This document shows positions 18,091 through 30,892 of a stretch of DNA of 64,000 nucleotides, one piece after another (position 1 is the first letter of the stretch; the number at the start of each line of letters is the position of its first letter). The DNA is taken from positions 1,693,700 through 1,757,699 of the forward strand of contig AP014683.1 of NCBI GenBank assembly GCA_000828975.1, in the 5' to 3' direction. Source of the stretch: Burkholderiales bacterium GJ-E10 (GTDB lineage Bacteria; Pseudomonadota; Gammaproteobacteria; Burkholderiales; Burkholderiaceae_F). The notes under the pieces are model-generated. The model searched no databases. It was not told the DNA's origin and was given only the letters and a program-made list of their open reading frames with translations. The position numbers and the translations under genes are program-made.

Positions 18091-19863
18091 TCAAAACGTC
18101 CGCACCTTCGGCTCGAACGGCGCCACCGAAATCGGCGTCCGGTGCACCGGCTTGTACTGCAGCGACCCGGTCTGCGCGGTCCAGAGACTGTGCTTCATCC
18201 AGTTCGCGTCGTCGCGCTGCGGAAAATCCGCCCGCGCGTGCGCGCCGCGGCTCTCGGTCCGCGCCGCCGCCGACTCGATCGTCGCCTGCGCGACAGCGAC
18301 GAGATTCGCCAGTTCGATGGCCTCGACACGCGCGGTATTGAACACCCGCGACTTGTCGCCGATCGCGACGTGTTCGGCCCGCAACGCGATCTCGCGGACC
18401 TTGCGCACGCCCTCGTCGAGCAGCGCCGCCGTACGGAACACGCCGCAATGTGCCTGGAGCGTGCGGCGCAGATCGGTCGCGACCTCCTGCGTGCGCTCCC
18501 CGGACGTCCGCGCGTCGAGCGCCGACAGGCGTGCGCGCGTCGCCTCCCCGGCGTCAGCCGGCAACGGGCGGTGCCGTTCGTCATCCGCGAGGGCAGCGGC
18601 AATGTGATTGCCCGCGGCGCGACCGAACACCACGATGTCGAGCAGCGAGTTCGTACCCAGTCGATTGGCTCCGTGCACCGACACGCAGGAACACTCGCCG
18701 ATCGCATACAGCCCCGGCACGACGGCTTCGGGCATCCCGTCGCGCGGCGCGACGACCTGGCCGTGAACGTTTGCCGGAATGCCGCCCATCATGTAATGAA
18801 TCGTCGGCACCACCGGAATCGGCTCGCGGATCGGATCGACGTTGGCAAACTTGATCGCGATGTCGCGGATCGACGGCAGGCGCTTCAGGATGGTCTCCGC
18901 GCCAAGGTGATCCAGCTTGAGCTGCACGTAGTCGCCGTTGGGGCCGCAGCCACGCCCTTCCTTGATCTCCTGGTCCATCGACCGCGAGACGAAATCGCGC
19001 GGCGCAAGATCCTTCAGCGTCGGGGCATACCGTTCCATGAAGCGCTCGCCCCGCGCATTGAGCAGGATGCCGCCCTCGCCGCGCACCCCCTCGGTGATCA
19101 GGATTCCCGCCCCCGCGACCCCGGTCGGATGGAACTGCCAGAACTCCATGTCCTGCAGCGGCAGACCCGCGCGGGCAACCATGCCGAGGCCATCGCCGGT
19201 ATTGATGTAGGCGTTGGTCGACGCCGCGAAGATCCGGCCAGCGCCGCCGGTGGCCAGCACCGTGAATCGGGCCTCGAAGATCGAAATATCGCCCGTCTCC
19301 ATCTCCAACGCGACCACGCCCACCACCGCGCCGTCCGCATCACGGACCAGATCGAGGGCCATGTACTCGACGAAAAACTGCGTACGCGCCGCGACATTGC
19401 ACTGATAGAGCGTATGCAGCAGGGCGTGGCCGGTACGGTCCGCCGCCGCGCAGGCGCGGGGGACGGGCTTCTCGCCGAAGTTGGCCGAATGCCCGCCGAA
19501 CGGCCGCTGATAGATGGTGCCGTCGGCATTGCGATCGAACGGCATGCCCAGATGCTCGAGTTCGTACACCGCGCCCGGCGCTTCGCGGCACAGGAATTCG
19601 ATCGCGTCCTGGTCGCCGAGATAATCCGATCCCTTCACGGTATCGAACATGTGCCAAAGCCAGTTGTCCTCGCCCATGTTGCCGAGCGAGGCGCCAATTC
19701 CGCCCTGGGCCGCCACGGTGTGCGAGCGCGTGGGAAACACCTTCGTGAGTACCGCCACGCGGCGGCCGGCGCGTGCCAGTTGCAGCGCGCAGCGCATCCC
19801 GGCACCGCCCGCGCCGACGATCACGGCATCGAACCTTCTGCGGGGGAAACTTCCCAATGGCAT
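18091..19863 (-). CDS. sdhA: Succinate dehydrogenase flavoprotein subunit
   Basis: 590 residues. GAGGAGMRCALQLA binds FAD. The histidine in TRSHTVAAQGGIGA is the expected covalent FAD attachment site. GEFWQFHPTG-type sequence (here MEFWQFHPTGVAG) and HYMMGGIPAN line the dicarboxylate site. It oxidises succinate to fumarate at the cytoplasmic face. Its start codon directly abuts the sdhD stop. Confidence 0.97.
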   Translation of the reverse strand: MPLGSFPRRRFDAVIVGAGGAGMRCALQLARAGRRVAVLTKVFPTRSHTVAAQGGIGASLGNMGEDNWLWHMFDTVKGSDYLGDQDAIEFLCREAPGAVYELEHLGMPFDRNADGTIYQRPFGGHSANFGEKPVPRACAAADRTGHALLHTLYQCNVAARTQFFVEYMALDLVRDADGAVVGVVALEMETGDISIFEARFTVLATGGAGRIFAASTNAYINTGDGLGMVARAGLPLQDMEFWQFHPTGVAGAGILITEGVRGEGGILLNARGERFMERYAPTLKDLAPRDFVSRSMDQEIKEGRGCGPNGDYVQLKLDHLGAETILKRLPSIRDIAIKFANVDPIREPIPVVPTIHYMMGGIPANVHGQVVAPRDGMPEAVVPGLYAIGECSCVSVHGANRLGTNSLLDIVVFGRAAGNHIAAALADDERHRPLPADAGEATRARLSALDARTSGERTQEVATDLRRTLQAHCGVFRTAALLDEGVRKVREIALRAEHVAIGDKSRVFNTARVEAIELANLVAVAQATIESAAARTESRGAHARADFPQRDDANWMKHSLWTAQTGSLQYKPVHRTPISVAPFEPKVRTF

Positions 19864-20220
19864 TCACACGCTCCAAAGAATCTGTACCGACCAGACGAAA
19901 CATGCCGCCAGCCACAGGATCGTCCCGACGTGCAGTGTCAGGCGCACACCCACCGGCTTGATGTAGTCCATCCAGATGTCGCGCATCCCGACCCAGGCGT
20001 GGAAGCACAACGCCGCCGCCGCCAGCGTACCCAGCAATTTCATCGCCACCGGTCGGAACGCCCCGACCCAACGGGCATGATCGATGCCGCCCACCGACGC
20101 GAGTTCTGCTGCGAGAACCAGCAGAAACGCCAGCAGCACCACCGCCGTGATGCGCTGGGCAAGCCAATCCCGCAGGCCGTAATGGGCTCCGACCGCCGTC
20201 CGCGCCGCCCGATGCGTCAT
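19864..20220 (-). CDS. sdhD: Succinate dehydrogenase membrane anchor SdhD
   Basis: 118 residues with three membrane spans (about 22-42, 58-78 and 93-115). FHAWVGMRDIWMDY contains the conserved His and the Arg/Asp/Tyr set that contributes to haem and quinone binding in SdhD. The ATG overlaps the sdhC stop as ATGA (20217-20220), and its stop abuts the sdhA start, so the four subunits are tightly coupled. Confidence 0.93.
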   Translation of the reverse strand: MTHRAARTAVGAHYGLRDWLAQRITAVVLLAFLLVLAAELASVGGIDHARWVGAFRPVAMKLLGTLAAAALCFHAWVGMRDIWMDYIKPVGVRLTLHVGTILWLAACFVWSVQILWSV

Positions 20221-20639
20221 CCCGCCCTCCCCGCCAAACCGAACAACCACAGCCCGAAGATCCCGGTGAGCGTGAGGCTGACCGCGAACACCGCGACCGC
20301 GCTCTTGCGGGCCGACGCGCGATCGACGCCGCGATGCAGGTCGAGCAGGAGGAACCGCACGCCGGCGCACGCATGATGCATCAAGGCCCAGAACGCGCCG
20401 AGCAGGACCAGCTTGCCCCACCACGAACCGGCACATTGCGCGACCCGCGCGAATCCCGATTCCGTAGCCAGGCTGTCGGCAAACCACCGCAATGCGAACG
20501 GCAAAAGGAGAAACATCGCCGCGCCGCTCACCCGATGCAGGATCGACAGCACCCCGGCGACGGGCAGGCGGTAATGGACCAGATCCGTGATCCGGATGTT
20601 GCGGCTGGCCAGCGATCCCGGTCTTCGGCTTGTTTGCAT
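20217..20639 (-). CDS. sdhC: Succinate dehydrogenase cytochrome b556 subunit SdhC
   Basis: 140 residues from the ATG at 20639. YRLPVAGVLSILHRVSGAAMF is the SdhC signature spanning the first membrane segment (the Ser/Arg pair lies near the quinone site). MHHACAGVRFLLLDLHRG carries the haem-ligand histidine. Three spans are visible. Two other in-frame ATGs (20660 and 20672) lie upstream and none has a strong ribosome binding site, so the start is uncertain by about ten residues. It heads the leftward sdh-gltA-odh block. Confidence 0.9.
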   Translation of the reverse strand: MQTSRRPGSLASRNIRITDLVHYRLPVAGVLSILHRVSGAAMFLLLPFALRWFADSLATESGFARVAQCAGSWWGKLVLLGAFWALMHHACAGVRFLLLDLHRGVDRASARKSAVAVFAVSLTLTGIFGLWLFGLAGRAG

Positions 20640-20834
20640 CGCTCGGTTACATCGTGTCATCGAAGCGTTCATGCCCGGATTGCAACGGTCGTCGCACAGG
20701 CCGGGGCCACATCTCTCGCGGCGGCTTTCCGACCTCCGTCCGGCATGTTGCGATCCTAGCGGAAAACGGTTTCGGCGTATCCTTCGACCATACCACGATG
20801 TGCCGCGCGCACACTCCGCAGGAGGTTTTCCGTC

Positions 20835-21845
20835 ATGCTCCGCACGCCCACTTCCCAACCTGTGCAGATCGCCATCAGCGGTGCCGCCGGCCAGATCGGT
20901 TATGCGCTCACGTTCCGGGTGGCGGCCGGCGACATGCTCGGCCCGGAGCAACCCGTCGCGCTGCGGCTGCTCGAGATCCCGGACGAACGCGCGCAGAAGG
21001 CGCTGCGCGGCGTGATGATGGAACTCGAAGACTGCGCGTTTCCGCTGCTTGCTTCGCAGCAAGCGTTCGACAATCCGCGGGACGCGTTCCGCGACATCGA
21101 CGTCGCGCTGCTCGTAGGCGCCCGGCCGCGCGGCCCGGGGATGGAACGCAAGGATCTGCTGGCCGCCAATGCGCAGATCTTTTCCGCCCAGGGCAAGGCC
21201 CTCAACGACGTCGCGAAACGCACCGTGAAGACCCTGGTGGTCGGCAACCCCGCCAACACCAACGCCTACATCGCGATCCGCTCGGCGCCCGACCTCCGGC
21301 CGCGCAATTTCACCTCGATGATGCGACTCGACCACAACCGCGCCGTGGCGCAGATCGCCGCGCGCCTCGGCCAGCCTGTGGACAAGATCGAACGGCTCTT
21401 CGTGTGGGGCAACCATTCCCCCGCGATGTGCCCGGACTACCGCTTCGCCACCGCTGCCGGCCGTTCCGTGCGCGAGTGGGTCGGCGACGAGACCTGGAAC
21501 CGGGAAACCTTCATTCCCATGATCGAACGGCGGGGTTCGGCCGTGATCGAAGCGCGTGGCCTGTCGTCGGCCGGCTCGGCCGCCAACGCGGCGATGGACC
21601 ACATGCGCGACTGGATCTACGGCACCGAGGGGCGATGGACGACGATGGGCGTGCGCTCTGACGGCTGCTACGGCATTCCCGAAGGTCTGGTCTGCGGGCT
21701 GCCGGTCACCTGCCACGACGGCGACTACGAGATCGTCCGCGACCTGCCGCTCGACGACTTCGTGCGCTCCTACGTCGAACGTTCCGCCGCCGAACTGCAG
21801 GAGGAACGCCACGCCATCGAAGCCCTATTAAAATCGCCCGGTTAA
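20835..21845 (+). CDS. mdh: Malate dehydrogenase (NAD-dependent)
   Basis: 336 residues. [12 protein letters not shown] is the NAD-binding Gly motif. [15 protein letters not shown] holds substrate-binding arginines, [11 protein letters not shown] is typical of the malate dehydrogenase group, and [12 protein letters not shown] contains the catalytic histidine. It oxidises malate to oxaloacetate. It is divergent from sdhC, with AGGAGG before the start, and lies 26 bases before acnA, so mdh-acnA are probably co-transcribed. The GntR gene often found between sdh and mdh in relatives is absent. Confidence 0.96.
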   Translation: MLRTPTSQPVQIAISGAAGQIGYALTFRVAAGDMLGPEQPVALRLLEIPDERAQKALRGVMMELEDCAFPLLASQQAFDNPRDAFRDIDVALLVGARPRGPGMERKDLLAANAQIFSAQGKALNDVAKRTVKTLVVGNPANTNAYIAIRSAPDLRPRNFTSMMRLDHNRAVAQIAARLGQPVDKIERLFVWGNHSPAMCPDYRFATAAGRSVREWVGDETWNRETFIPMIERRGSAVIEARGLSSAGSAANAAMDHMRDWIYGTEGRWTTMGVRSDGCYGIPEGLVCGLPVTCHDGDYEIVRDLPLDDFVRSYVERSAAELQEERHAIEALLKSPG

Positions 21846-21871
21846 CAAGTCAACAATCCGATACCCACGAC

Positions 21872-24583
<2,712 letters not shown>

Positions 24584-24599
24584 CCGGCCGCAGGCGCGC

Positions 24600-25010
24600 T
24601 TGCGAGTCGTACTCGACACGAACGCCTGGCTCGACCTCTTCGTGTTCGAAGACGCCGGCGCCATGGCGCTCGGCGCCGCGCTGCGTTCCGGCGCCGTGCG
24701 CGCACTCCGCAGCCACCGCACGGACGAGGAACTGCGGGCGGTGCTGATCCGCCCGCAATTCGCGTCCCGGCTTGAAATCCGCCCGCCGGAACCGATGCTG
24801 CAGGGATGGCGGGAATTGGCCGAGTGCATCGAACCCGGCCGCAGCGCGCCGTGGCTCTGCAGCGATCCGGACGATCAGAAGTTCCTCGACCTCGCCGTCG
24901 CCGGCAGTGCGCAGATGCTGCTCACCAAGGACCGGGCGCTACTGCGCCTGGCGCGCGCAGCGCGGAAAAGCGGACTCGCGATTCTGACGCCGCAAACGTT
25001 CCGTCCGTAG
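24600..25010 (+). CDS. PIN-domain ribonuclease-like protein (COG1569-type)
   Basis: 136 residues, probably starting at the TTG at 24600, 16 bases after acnA. PIN-domain acidic positions are visible: VVLDTNAWLDLF at the N-terminus, TDEELRAV in the middle, DPDDQKFLDLA, and LLTKDRALLRLA near the end. These form the metal-binding site of the PIN nuclease fold. COG1569 proteins are usually called putative toxin components, but no antitoxin gene sits beside it, and it follows a housekeeping operon. It could be a solitary RNA-processing enzyme. The start is uncertain because an upstream ATG lies inside acnA. Confidence 0.82.
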   Translation: MRVVLDTNAWLDLFVFEDAGAMALGAALRSGAVRALRSHRTDEELRAVLIRPQFASRLEIRPPEPMLQGWRELAECIEPGRSAPWLCSDPDDQKFLDLAVAGSAQMLLTKDRALLRLARAARKSGLAILTPQTFRP

Positions 25011-25033
25011 GAGCCGGCGCCGGATCGACGCCC

Positions 25034-25624
25034 CTACAGAATCTGTGCTGCAACCTCGAACGCCAACCGCGGCCCCCGCGGATACCCCTTCGCCGGATCG
25101 GCGATGCCGAGGTTGACGAGGAAGTTCGACCGGAAACGCCCGCCGGGGAAAAACTCGGCGTCGACCGCGGCCGGATCGAACCCCGACATCGGCCCGCAAT
25201 CGAGGCCCAGCGAACGCGCCGCCATCATCAGATAGGCTCCCTGGAGGCTGCCGTTGCGGAACGCGGCCTCCTGCGACAGCGCCGGATTCCCCTCGAAGAT
25301 TCCCTTGACGTCCATCGCCGGAAACTGCTCCGGCAGGTGCTCGTAGAACCGCGTGTCGTACGCGACGATGACGGTTACCGGCGCCGCCATGGTCTGGGGA
25401 ATGTTGCCCGCCATCAACCCCTTCTTGAGCCGTTCCTTGGCCTCCGGGCTGCGCACGAACACGAAGCGTGCGGGCTGCATGTTGTACGCCGTCGGCGCCC
25501 ACTTGAGCAGATCGTAGAGCGCGTGCAGGGTGGCCTCCGGGATCGGGTCCGGGCGGAAGCCGTGCGCGGTATGCGCGGCGCGGAACAATTGATCGAGCGC
25601 GGGCTCGGGAAGCGGGGTGGTCAT
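25034..25624 (-). CDS. Nitroreductase-family protein, RutE/malonic semialdehyde reductase-like
   Basis: 196 residues. The sequence LYDLLKWAPTAYNMQPARFV followed by RSPEAKERL is typical of the RutE/HadB branch of FMN-dependent nitroreductases, which reduce 3-oxopropanoate (malonic semialdehyde) in pyrimidine breakdown. Length agrees with RutE. No other rut genes are nearby, so the physiological substrate may differ. The ATG at 25624 begins the conserved domain; the upstream frame shows no similarity. It converges with the PIN gene. Confidence 0.82.
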   Translation of the reverse strand: MTTPLPEPALDQLFRAAHTAHGFRPDPIPEATLHALYDLLKWAPTAYNMQPARFVFVRSPEAKERLKKGLMAGNIPQTMAAPVTVIVAYDTRFYEHLPEQFPAMDVKGIFEGNPALSQEAAFRNGSLQGAYLMMAARSLGLDCGPMSGFDPAAVDAEFFPGGRFRSNFLVNLGIADPAKGYPRGPRLAFEVAAQIL

Positions 25625-25779
25625 GGCGGCAGTCTCCGGTTCTGGGGTCACGGCGACAAGCATGCCAAAACGGCCGGCGCTGGACATCGAAAAACGAAGA
25701 ACGATAACTTCAATTCCATTGCACGATTGCCGATCACGCGACGATCGGCGCCGCCTCGGCCGGATGCGCGCCGGCCGTC

Positions 25780-26241
25780 TCAGCCGCCAATCGTCACGCC
25801 GTCCCGGTCGAGCACCCGCACCGTGACCGGGATCCCGCCGCGAACGCTTTGGGTGACAACGCAAAAATCCTCGAACTGCGCGAGGATCCGGTCCAGGGAC
25901 TGGACCTGCGAACCGGCCAGCCCGATCCGCAGTTCGACGAGAATCTCGACGATGCGCAGCCGCCCCTGCTCGTTGCGGCCCTTGCGCAGCGCCGCCCGTG
26001 CCCGCATCGGCGCCGGATCGTTGCGAAACTTGCGCATCGCGAAGAGCAGGCTCGACGCCAGGCAATTCGCCACCGCGGCGCCCAGCAGGTCGTCGGGGCC
26101 GGGACCGGTTCCGCCACCCAGGGGCGGATGCTCATCGGTATGCAGCACCGGAATCGCGGCCTCGCCGAAGTGCACCGCAAACCGGTATTCGGCTTCCTGT
26201 TCCAGCCGAATCGAAAAATCGGGAGCCGCCGGGTCGGTCAT
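25780..26241 (-). CDS. OsmC-family protein
   Basis: 153 residues. PDDLLGAAVANCLASSLLFAMRKFR-like sequence contains the conserved Cys of the OsmC/Ohr fold, and a second cysteine lies in QFEDFCVVTQSV. OsmC and Ohr proteins use this cysteine pair to reduce organic hydroperoxides. The acidic loop TDEHPPLGGGTGPGP is typical of the OsmC-like subgroup. A strong GGAGGTG ribosome binding site precedes the ATG at 26241. It diverges from the CoA ligase gene. Confidence 0.85.
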   Translation of the reverse strand: MTDPAAPDFSIRLEQEAEYRFAVHFGEAAIPVLHTDEHPPLGGGTGPGPDDLLGAAVANCLASSLLFAMRKFRNDPAPMRARAALRKGRNEQGRLRIVEILVELRIGLAGSQVQSLDRILAQFEDFCVVTQSVRGGIPVTVRVLDRDGVTIGG

Positions 26242-26344
26242 GGGAACGCACCTCCGAAAACGAGCCGGTGAAACCATACCACCGGATCCCGCGTCGTGTA
26301 GAGTCCGGACGACCACATCGGATCGCCGCGCAGGGATGCCCACG

Positions 26345-29023
26345 ATGAACCAGCACTATCTGAGTCCCCTCTTCGCGCCGCGTTCGGTCGCCATGATCGG
26401 CGCCAGCGACCGCCCGGAATCGGTCGGCGGTGTGACCTTCCGCAACCTGCTGAAGAGCGGCTACCAAGGCAAGCTCTACGCCGTGAACCCGCAGCACACC
26501 CGCATTCAGCGGCATCGTTCCTACGCCAGCATCGACGAGATCCCGGAGACCGTCGACCTGGCGGTGATCGCCACGCCGGCGGCGACGGTGCCCAAGATCA
26601 TCGACGACTGCGGCAAGCGCGCGGTGAAGGCGGCCGTGATCCTTTCCGCCGGGTTCGGCGAAGGAGACGGCTCCGGCCGCGAACTGGAACGGCAGGTCCT
26701 GGATCGCGCCCGGATGTACGGAATCCGCCTGGTCGGACCGAACTGCCTGGGCGTGATGCGCCCATCGATCGGACTCAACGCGACTTTCAGCAAGGACGGC
26801 GCGCAACCTGGCAACCTGGCGCTGGTTTCGCAATCCGGCGCCCTGTGCACCGCGATTCTCGATTGGGCGCTTCCCAACGACGTCGGGTTCTCCAGCATCG
26901 TGTCGATGGGCTCGACGGCGGACGTCGATTTCGGCGAGATCCTCGACTACCTGGTCTCGGACCCGCTCACCGAAAGCATCCTGCTCTACATCGAGGGCAT
27001 CCGCCATGCACGCAGCTTCCTGAGCGCGCTGCGGGCCGCCGCGCGCACCAAGCCGGTGTTCCTGGTCAAGGTGGGCCGCCACGAAGCGGGCTCCCGGGCG
27101 GCACGCTCCCACACCGGCGCGCTGGTCGGGGCCGACGACGTGTTCGATGCGGCGATCCGACGTTCGGGCGCGGTGCGGGTGGCAAGCATCGTGCAGCTAT
27201 TTTCGGCGGCCAAGGCGCTGTCGACGCAATTCCGCCCGAGCGGCAACCGCCTCGCGATCGTCACCAACGGCGGCGGCCCCGGAGTGATGGCGAGCGACCG
27301 CGCCGCCGATCTCGGCGTGATGCTGGCAACGCTCTCCGACGAGACCCAGCGCAAGCTGAACGACGTGCTGCCGCCGACCTGGTCGCACGGCAACCCGGTC
27401 GACGTGATCGGCGACGCCGACGCACCACGCTACCGCGGTGCGATCACGGCCTGCCTGGAAGACCCGGGGGTCGACGGCGTAATGGTGATTCTGACCCCGC
27501 AGGCGATGACCGAACCGACTGCCGTCGCGGAGACGGTGGTCGATCTTGCGGGACGCTATCCCAAGCCCTTGCTGGCGTGCTGGATGGGCGACACCGCTGT
27601 GGCTGCGAGCCGCGCCGCCTTCTCGCTGGCACGCATCCCGAACTTCCGCACGCCCGAGCCGGCGGTGGAGGTGTTCTCCTACATCTCGACCTACTACCAG
27701 AACCAGCAACTCCTGGTGCAGACGGCGGCATCGCTTTCGCACGACGCCACGCCCGATGTCGACGGAGCGCGGCTGCTGATCGAAAACGCCCTTGGCGAAC
27801 ACCGCAACGTACTGAGCGAGATGGAATCCAAGGCAGTGCTCGCCGCCTTCCACATTCCCATCGCGCGCGCCCTGGTGGCGCGTACGCCCGCCGAAGCGCT
27901 GCTGATTGCCGAACAGCTCGGCATGCCCGTGGCGATGAAAATCCACTCCCACGACATCACGCACAAGTCCGATGCCGGCGGCGTCCGCCTCAACCTGGGC
28001 AACGCCGAAGCGATCCACCGCGCCTTCCATGAGATGCTCGACGCCGTGCAAAAGGCCCGTCCCGATGCGCGCCTCGACGGCGTCGTGATCGAGCCGATGG
28101 TCGACCGCCCGAACCGGCGCGAGCTGATGGTAGGCGTCACCACCGATCCGCTTTTCGGCCCGATCATCACGTTCGGCGCCGGCGGCGTGATGGTCGAAGT
28201 GATGGGCGATCGCACGGTCGCGCTGCCGCCGCTCAACGCCTATCTCGTGCGCAATATGATCGGCGGCACGCGCATCGCGCGTCTGCTCGGGGCGTTTCGC
28301 CAGATGCCGCCGGTGGACATGGCCGCTCTGGAAAGCGTGCTGCTGCGCGTCTCCGAAATGGTGTGCGAACTGCCGCACATCCGCGAAATGGACATCAACC
28401 CGCTGCTCGTCGACGAGCACGGCGCCATCGCGGCCGATGCACGGATCGCCGTCGACTATCCCCGTCCAGGCAGCGAACCCTACGCGCACATGGCGATCCA
28501 TCCGTACCCCATCCATCTGGTGAGCCGCCAGATCCTGCCCGACGGAACCGATCTCACCATCCGGCCGATCCGCCCGGAAGACGCGGCCCTGGAGCAGGCC
28601 TTCGTACACGGCCTCTCGGAAACATCGCGGCATTTCCGGTTCGCGGGTGCACTGCAGGACCTGAGTCCGGCGATGCTCGCGCGCTTCACCCAGATCGACT
28701 ACGACCGGGAAATGGCCCTGATCGCCGTGGTCGGACACGGTGATACGGAAACCGAAATCGGCGTGGCGCGCTACGTCATCAACCCGGACGGCGAGTCCTG
28801 CGAATTCGCACTCGTCGTTGCCGATGCGTGGCAGCACAAGGGCATCAGCCACCGCCTGATGAACGCGCTGATGGACGTGGCGCGCAACAAAGGGCTCCGG
28901 CGGATGGAAGGAACGGTCCCCGCCGACAATCGCACCATGCTCAACCTCGTGGCAACTCTCGGCTTCCGCTTCGATACCGACGACGACGCCACCGCGCCCA
29001 AGCGGGTGGTGAAGGATTTCTGA
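26345..29023 (+). CDS. Acyl-CoA synthetase (NDP-forming) fused to a GNAT acetyltransferase
   Basis: 892 residues. The CoA-binding domain starts SVAMIGASDRPESVGG. A ligase-CoA domain has SRAARSHTGALVGADD with the histidine phosphorylated in ADP-forming acetyl-CoA synthetases. An ATP-grasp domain follows (KIHSHDITHKSDAGGVRLN), and the C-terminal part (about 725-885) is a GNAT domain (VVADAWQHKGISHRLMNALM). This layout is that of the Pat/PatZ protein lysine acetyltransferases, which acetylate enzymes such as acetyl-CoA synthetase. The start at 26345 is favoured by AGGG upstream; an ATG nine bases earlier is too close to it. Confidence 0.92.
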   Translation: MNQHYLSPLFAPRSVAMIGASDRPESVGGVTFRNLLKSGYQGKLYAVNPQHTRIQRHRSYASIDEIPETVDLAVIATPAATVPKIIDDCGKRAVKAAVILSAGFGEGDGSGRELERQVLDRARMYGIRLVGPNCLGVMRPSIGLNATFSKDGAQPGNLALVSQSGALCTAILDWALPNDVGFSSIVSMGSTADVDFGEILDYLVSDPLTESILLYIEGIRHARSFLSALRAAARTKPVFLVKVGRHEAGSRAARSHTGALVGADDVFDAAIRRSGAVRVASIVQLFSAAKALSTQFRPSGNRLAIVTNGGGPGVMASDRAADLGVMLATLSDETQRKLNDVLPPTWSHGNPVDVIGDADAPRYRGAITACLEDPGVDGVMVILTPQAMTEPTAVAETVVDLAGRYPKPLLACWMGDTAVAASRAAFSLARIPNFRTPEPAVEVFSYISTYYQNQQLLVQTAASLSHDATPDVDGARLLIENALGEHRNVLSEMESKAVLAAFHIPIARALVARTPAEALLIAEQLGMPVAMKIHSHDITHKSDAGGVRLNLGNAEAIHRAFHEMLDAVQKARPDARLDGVVIEPMVDRPNRRELMVGVTTDPLFGPIITFGAGGVMVEVMGDRTVALPPLNAYLVRNMIGGTRIARLLGAFRQMPPVDMAALESVLLRVSEMVCELPHIREMDINPLLVDEHGAIAADARIAVDYPRPGSEPYAHMAIHPYPIHLVSRQILPDGTDLTIRPIRPEDAALEQAFVHGLSETSRHFRFAGALQDLSPAMLARFTQIDYDREMALIAVVGHGDTETEIGVARYVINPDGESCEFALVVADAWQHKGISHRLMNALMDVARNKGLRRMEGTVPADNRTMLNLVATLGFRFDTDDDATAPKRVVKDF

Positions 29024-29155
29024 AACCGGTGCCGTGATTAGCATCGACTAAGACAACAAACAAAAAAACAAAGTTCGGCGATTTTTCGACGTTTTTCCCA
29101 CGCTTGCGCAACGTGCCGTGATGGCACGATTCGCCCCGAAGATCCGACGTCAAAC

Positions 29156-29186
29156 GATCCGCCGCACGCACGCGCTGCGGCGGATC
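29156..29186. repeat. Inverted repeat upstream of the chemoreceptor gene
   Basis: GATCCGCCGC (29156-29165) and GCGGCGGATC (29177-29186) are a perfect 10-bp inverted repeat with an 11-base spacer. It lies in the 5' untranslated region of the chemoreceptor gene, 30 bases before its ATG. A smaller hairpin (CGTGCC/GGCACG) lies at 29112-29128. They could be an mRNA structure, the end of the previous transcript, or an operator; there is no T run. Confidence 0.5.
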
Positions 29187-29215
29187 ACACTCCGCGACGA
29201 TCGCGCAAGGAACCC

Positions 29216-30757
29216 ATGAAACTTCGCCAAAAATTACCTCTAGCATTCGCCGCCGCCGTGCTGCTCACCGCCGCGGGCGGATCCTTTGGCATCTTCGAAC
29301 TCAACCGCGCCGCCAGCACCTACGCGCGCACGATCGATGTCGATTACGCCAACGAGCGCCTGGCGTCCGACATGCTTCTCGCCTTCAAGACCCAGGTTCA
29401 GGACTGGAAGGACGTCCTGCTGAAAGGCCACGATCCCCAGGCCCTGTCGCACTACTGGACGGCGTTCGAGCAACAGGAGCAACAAGTCGACGACAAGGCA
29501 AAGTCCTTGGCAACCCGGCTGCCGCAAGGGCCGACCCGCAAGCTCCTGCAGGACTTCCAGAAAGCCCACGCCGATCTGGGCGTGGCGTATCGGCAAGGCC
29601 TCGGTGACTTCGCCGCGGCGTATTACGACCCGATCGCGGGCGACAAGGCCGCCAAGGGCATTGAGCAGGAACCCGAGCAGATCGCCACCCAACTGGAACG
29701 GCAGATCGTCGCGAACGCAACGGATGCGGCCGCCGGCGCCCACGCCGAACAGAGCCGCGCGACGCTGGTAAGTCTCGTCCTGATGGTCCTGGTGTGCGCC
29801 GTCGGTGGAACGGCAGGCTATTTCCTTTCGCACCAGATCACCGGCAAGCTCGGCGGAGAGCCCGAGGATGCAACCCTCCTCGCACGGGAGATCGCGGTCG
29901 GAAATCTCAGCGCCGCCGTGGCGGCAAGGCCGTCGGACACCGAGAGCCTGATGGCGGCCATGAAGAAGATGCAGGAAAGCCTCACCCGGATCGTCGAAAG
30001 CGTGCGCGCGAACAGCGACAGCGTATCCACCGCCTCCGCCGAGATCGCGGCGGGAAACAAGGACCTGTCGCAACGCACCGAAATGCAGGCGTCGAGCCTC
30101 CAGCAGACCTCGGCGTCGATGGAAACCCTCGCCGCGACAGTGGAGCGCAACGCTCACGCCGCCAGTCAGGCGGCGCAGCTCGCGGCATCCGCGAGTTCCG
30201 CCGCGGCCAAGGGGGGAGAAGTCATCGCACAGGTCACGACCACCATGAATGCGATCTCCGAAAGCTCTGCGAAGATCGGCAACATCATCGGCGTGATCGA
30301 CGGGATCGCGTTTCAGACCAACATCCTCGCCCTGAACGCCGCGGTGGAGGCCGCTCGCGCAGGGGAACAGGGGCGCGGATTCGCCGTCGTGGCGAGCGAG
30401 GTCCGCAGCCTGGCGCAACGCAGCGCCATGGCGGCGAGCGAGATCAAGTCGCTGATCGGCGGCAGCATCGAACGCGTCGAGAACGGATCGTCGCTGGTCT
30501 CGGAGGCAGTCTCCGCCATCGACGACATCGTCGCCCAGGTCCGGAACGTCGCCGGCCTGATCGCCGAAATCAGCGCCGCGACCACGGAGCAGACGACGGA
30601 AATCGCCGAAGTGCGCGATGCCGTCCTGCAACTCGACCGCACCACGCAGCAGAACTCCGCCCTGGTGGAGCAATCGGCGGCGGCATCGGAAGGCTTGCGC
30701 AGTCAGGCCGCGCAGCTGGTCGATGCGGTGAAGATGTTCAAGCTCGCGCGCGCATAA
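29216..30757 (+). CDS. Methyl-accepting chemotaxis protein
   Basis: 513 residues. A short N-terminal membrane span (about 8-28) precedes a helical periplasmic domain (about 30-185, probably four-helix bundle) and a second span (about 186-207). HAMP and the cytoplasmic signalling coiled coil follow. The hairpin tip [20 protein letters not shown], with [17 protein letters not shown] after it, is the conserved CheA/CheW contact region. The C-terminus lacks a CheR-binding NWETF-type pentapeptide, so methylation would depend on other receptors. No che genes are adjacent. The ligand is unknown. Confidence 0.93.
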   Translation: MKLRQKLPLAFAAAVLLTAAGGSFGIFELNRAASTYARTIDVDYANERLASDMLLAFKTQVQDWKDVLLKGHDPQALSHYWTAFEQQEQQVDDKAKSLATRLPQGPTRKLLQDFQKAHADLGVAYRQGLGDFAAAYYDPIAGDKAAKGIEQEPEQIATQLERQIVANATDAAAGAHAEQSRATLVSLVLMVLVCAVGGTAGYFLSHQITGKLGGEPEDATLLAREIAVGNLSAAVAARPSDTESLMAAMKKMQESLTRIVESVRANSDSVSTASAEIAAGNKDLSQRTEMQASSLQQTSASMETLAATVERNAHAASQAAQLAASASSAAAKGGEVIAQVTTTMNAISESSAKIGNIIGVIDGIAFQTNILALNAAVEAARAGEQGRGFAVVASEVRSLAQRSAMAASEIKSLIGGSIERVENGSSLVSEAVSAIDDIVAQVRNVAGLIAEISAATTEQTTEIAEVRDAVLQLDRTTQQNSALVEQSAAASEGLRSQAAQLVDAVKMFKLARA

Positions 30758-30892
30758 GCGTTCCCCCCAACGTCCCCTGAGGTCCGCCGCCGGAGGCCGA
30801 ACCCCGGCCCGACCTCCGGCGGCGGGTCGGCATCCAAGGGAGCGGCTCGAGCCGGCAGGCCGTACAATGCCCGCGCCCGCCTGCTCCGTCCG

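Noticed and set aside
18067-20376. Rightward frame of about 770 codons opposite sdhA-sdhD
   Set aside because: Antisense to the complete sdh operon; no recognisable domain.
10040-20639. A riboswitch or attenuator in the TCA block
   Set aside because: The gaps between the genes are short and contain no leader-peptide or recognisable aptamer pattern.
24600-25010. A toxin-antitoxin pair at the PIN gene
   Set aside because: No small antitoxin-like frame precedes or follows it; the previous gene is acnA.
27197-29044. Leftward frame of about 615 codons opposite the CoA ligase/GNAT gene
   Set aside because: Antisense shadow with His/Asp/Arg-rich composition.
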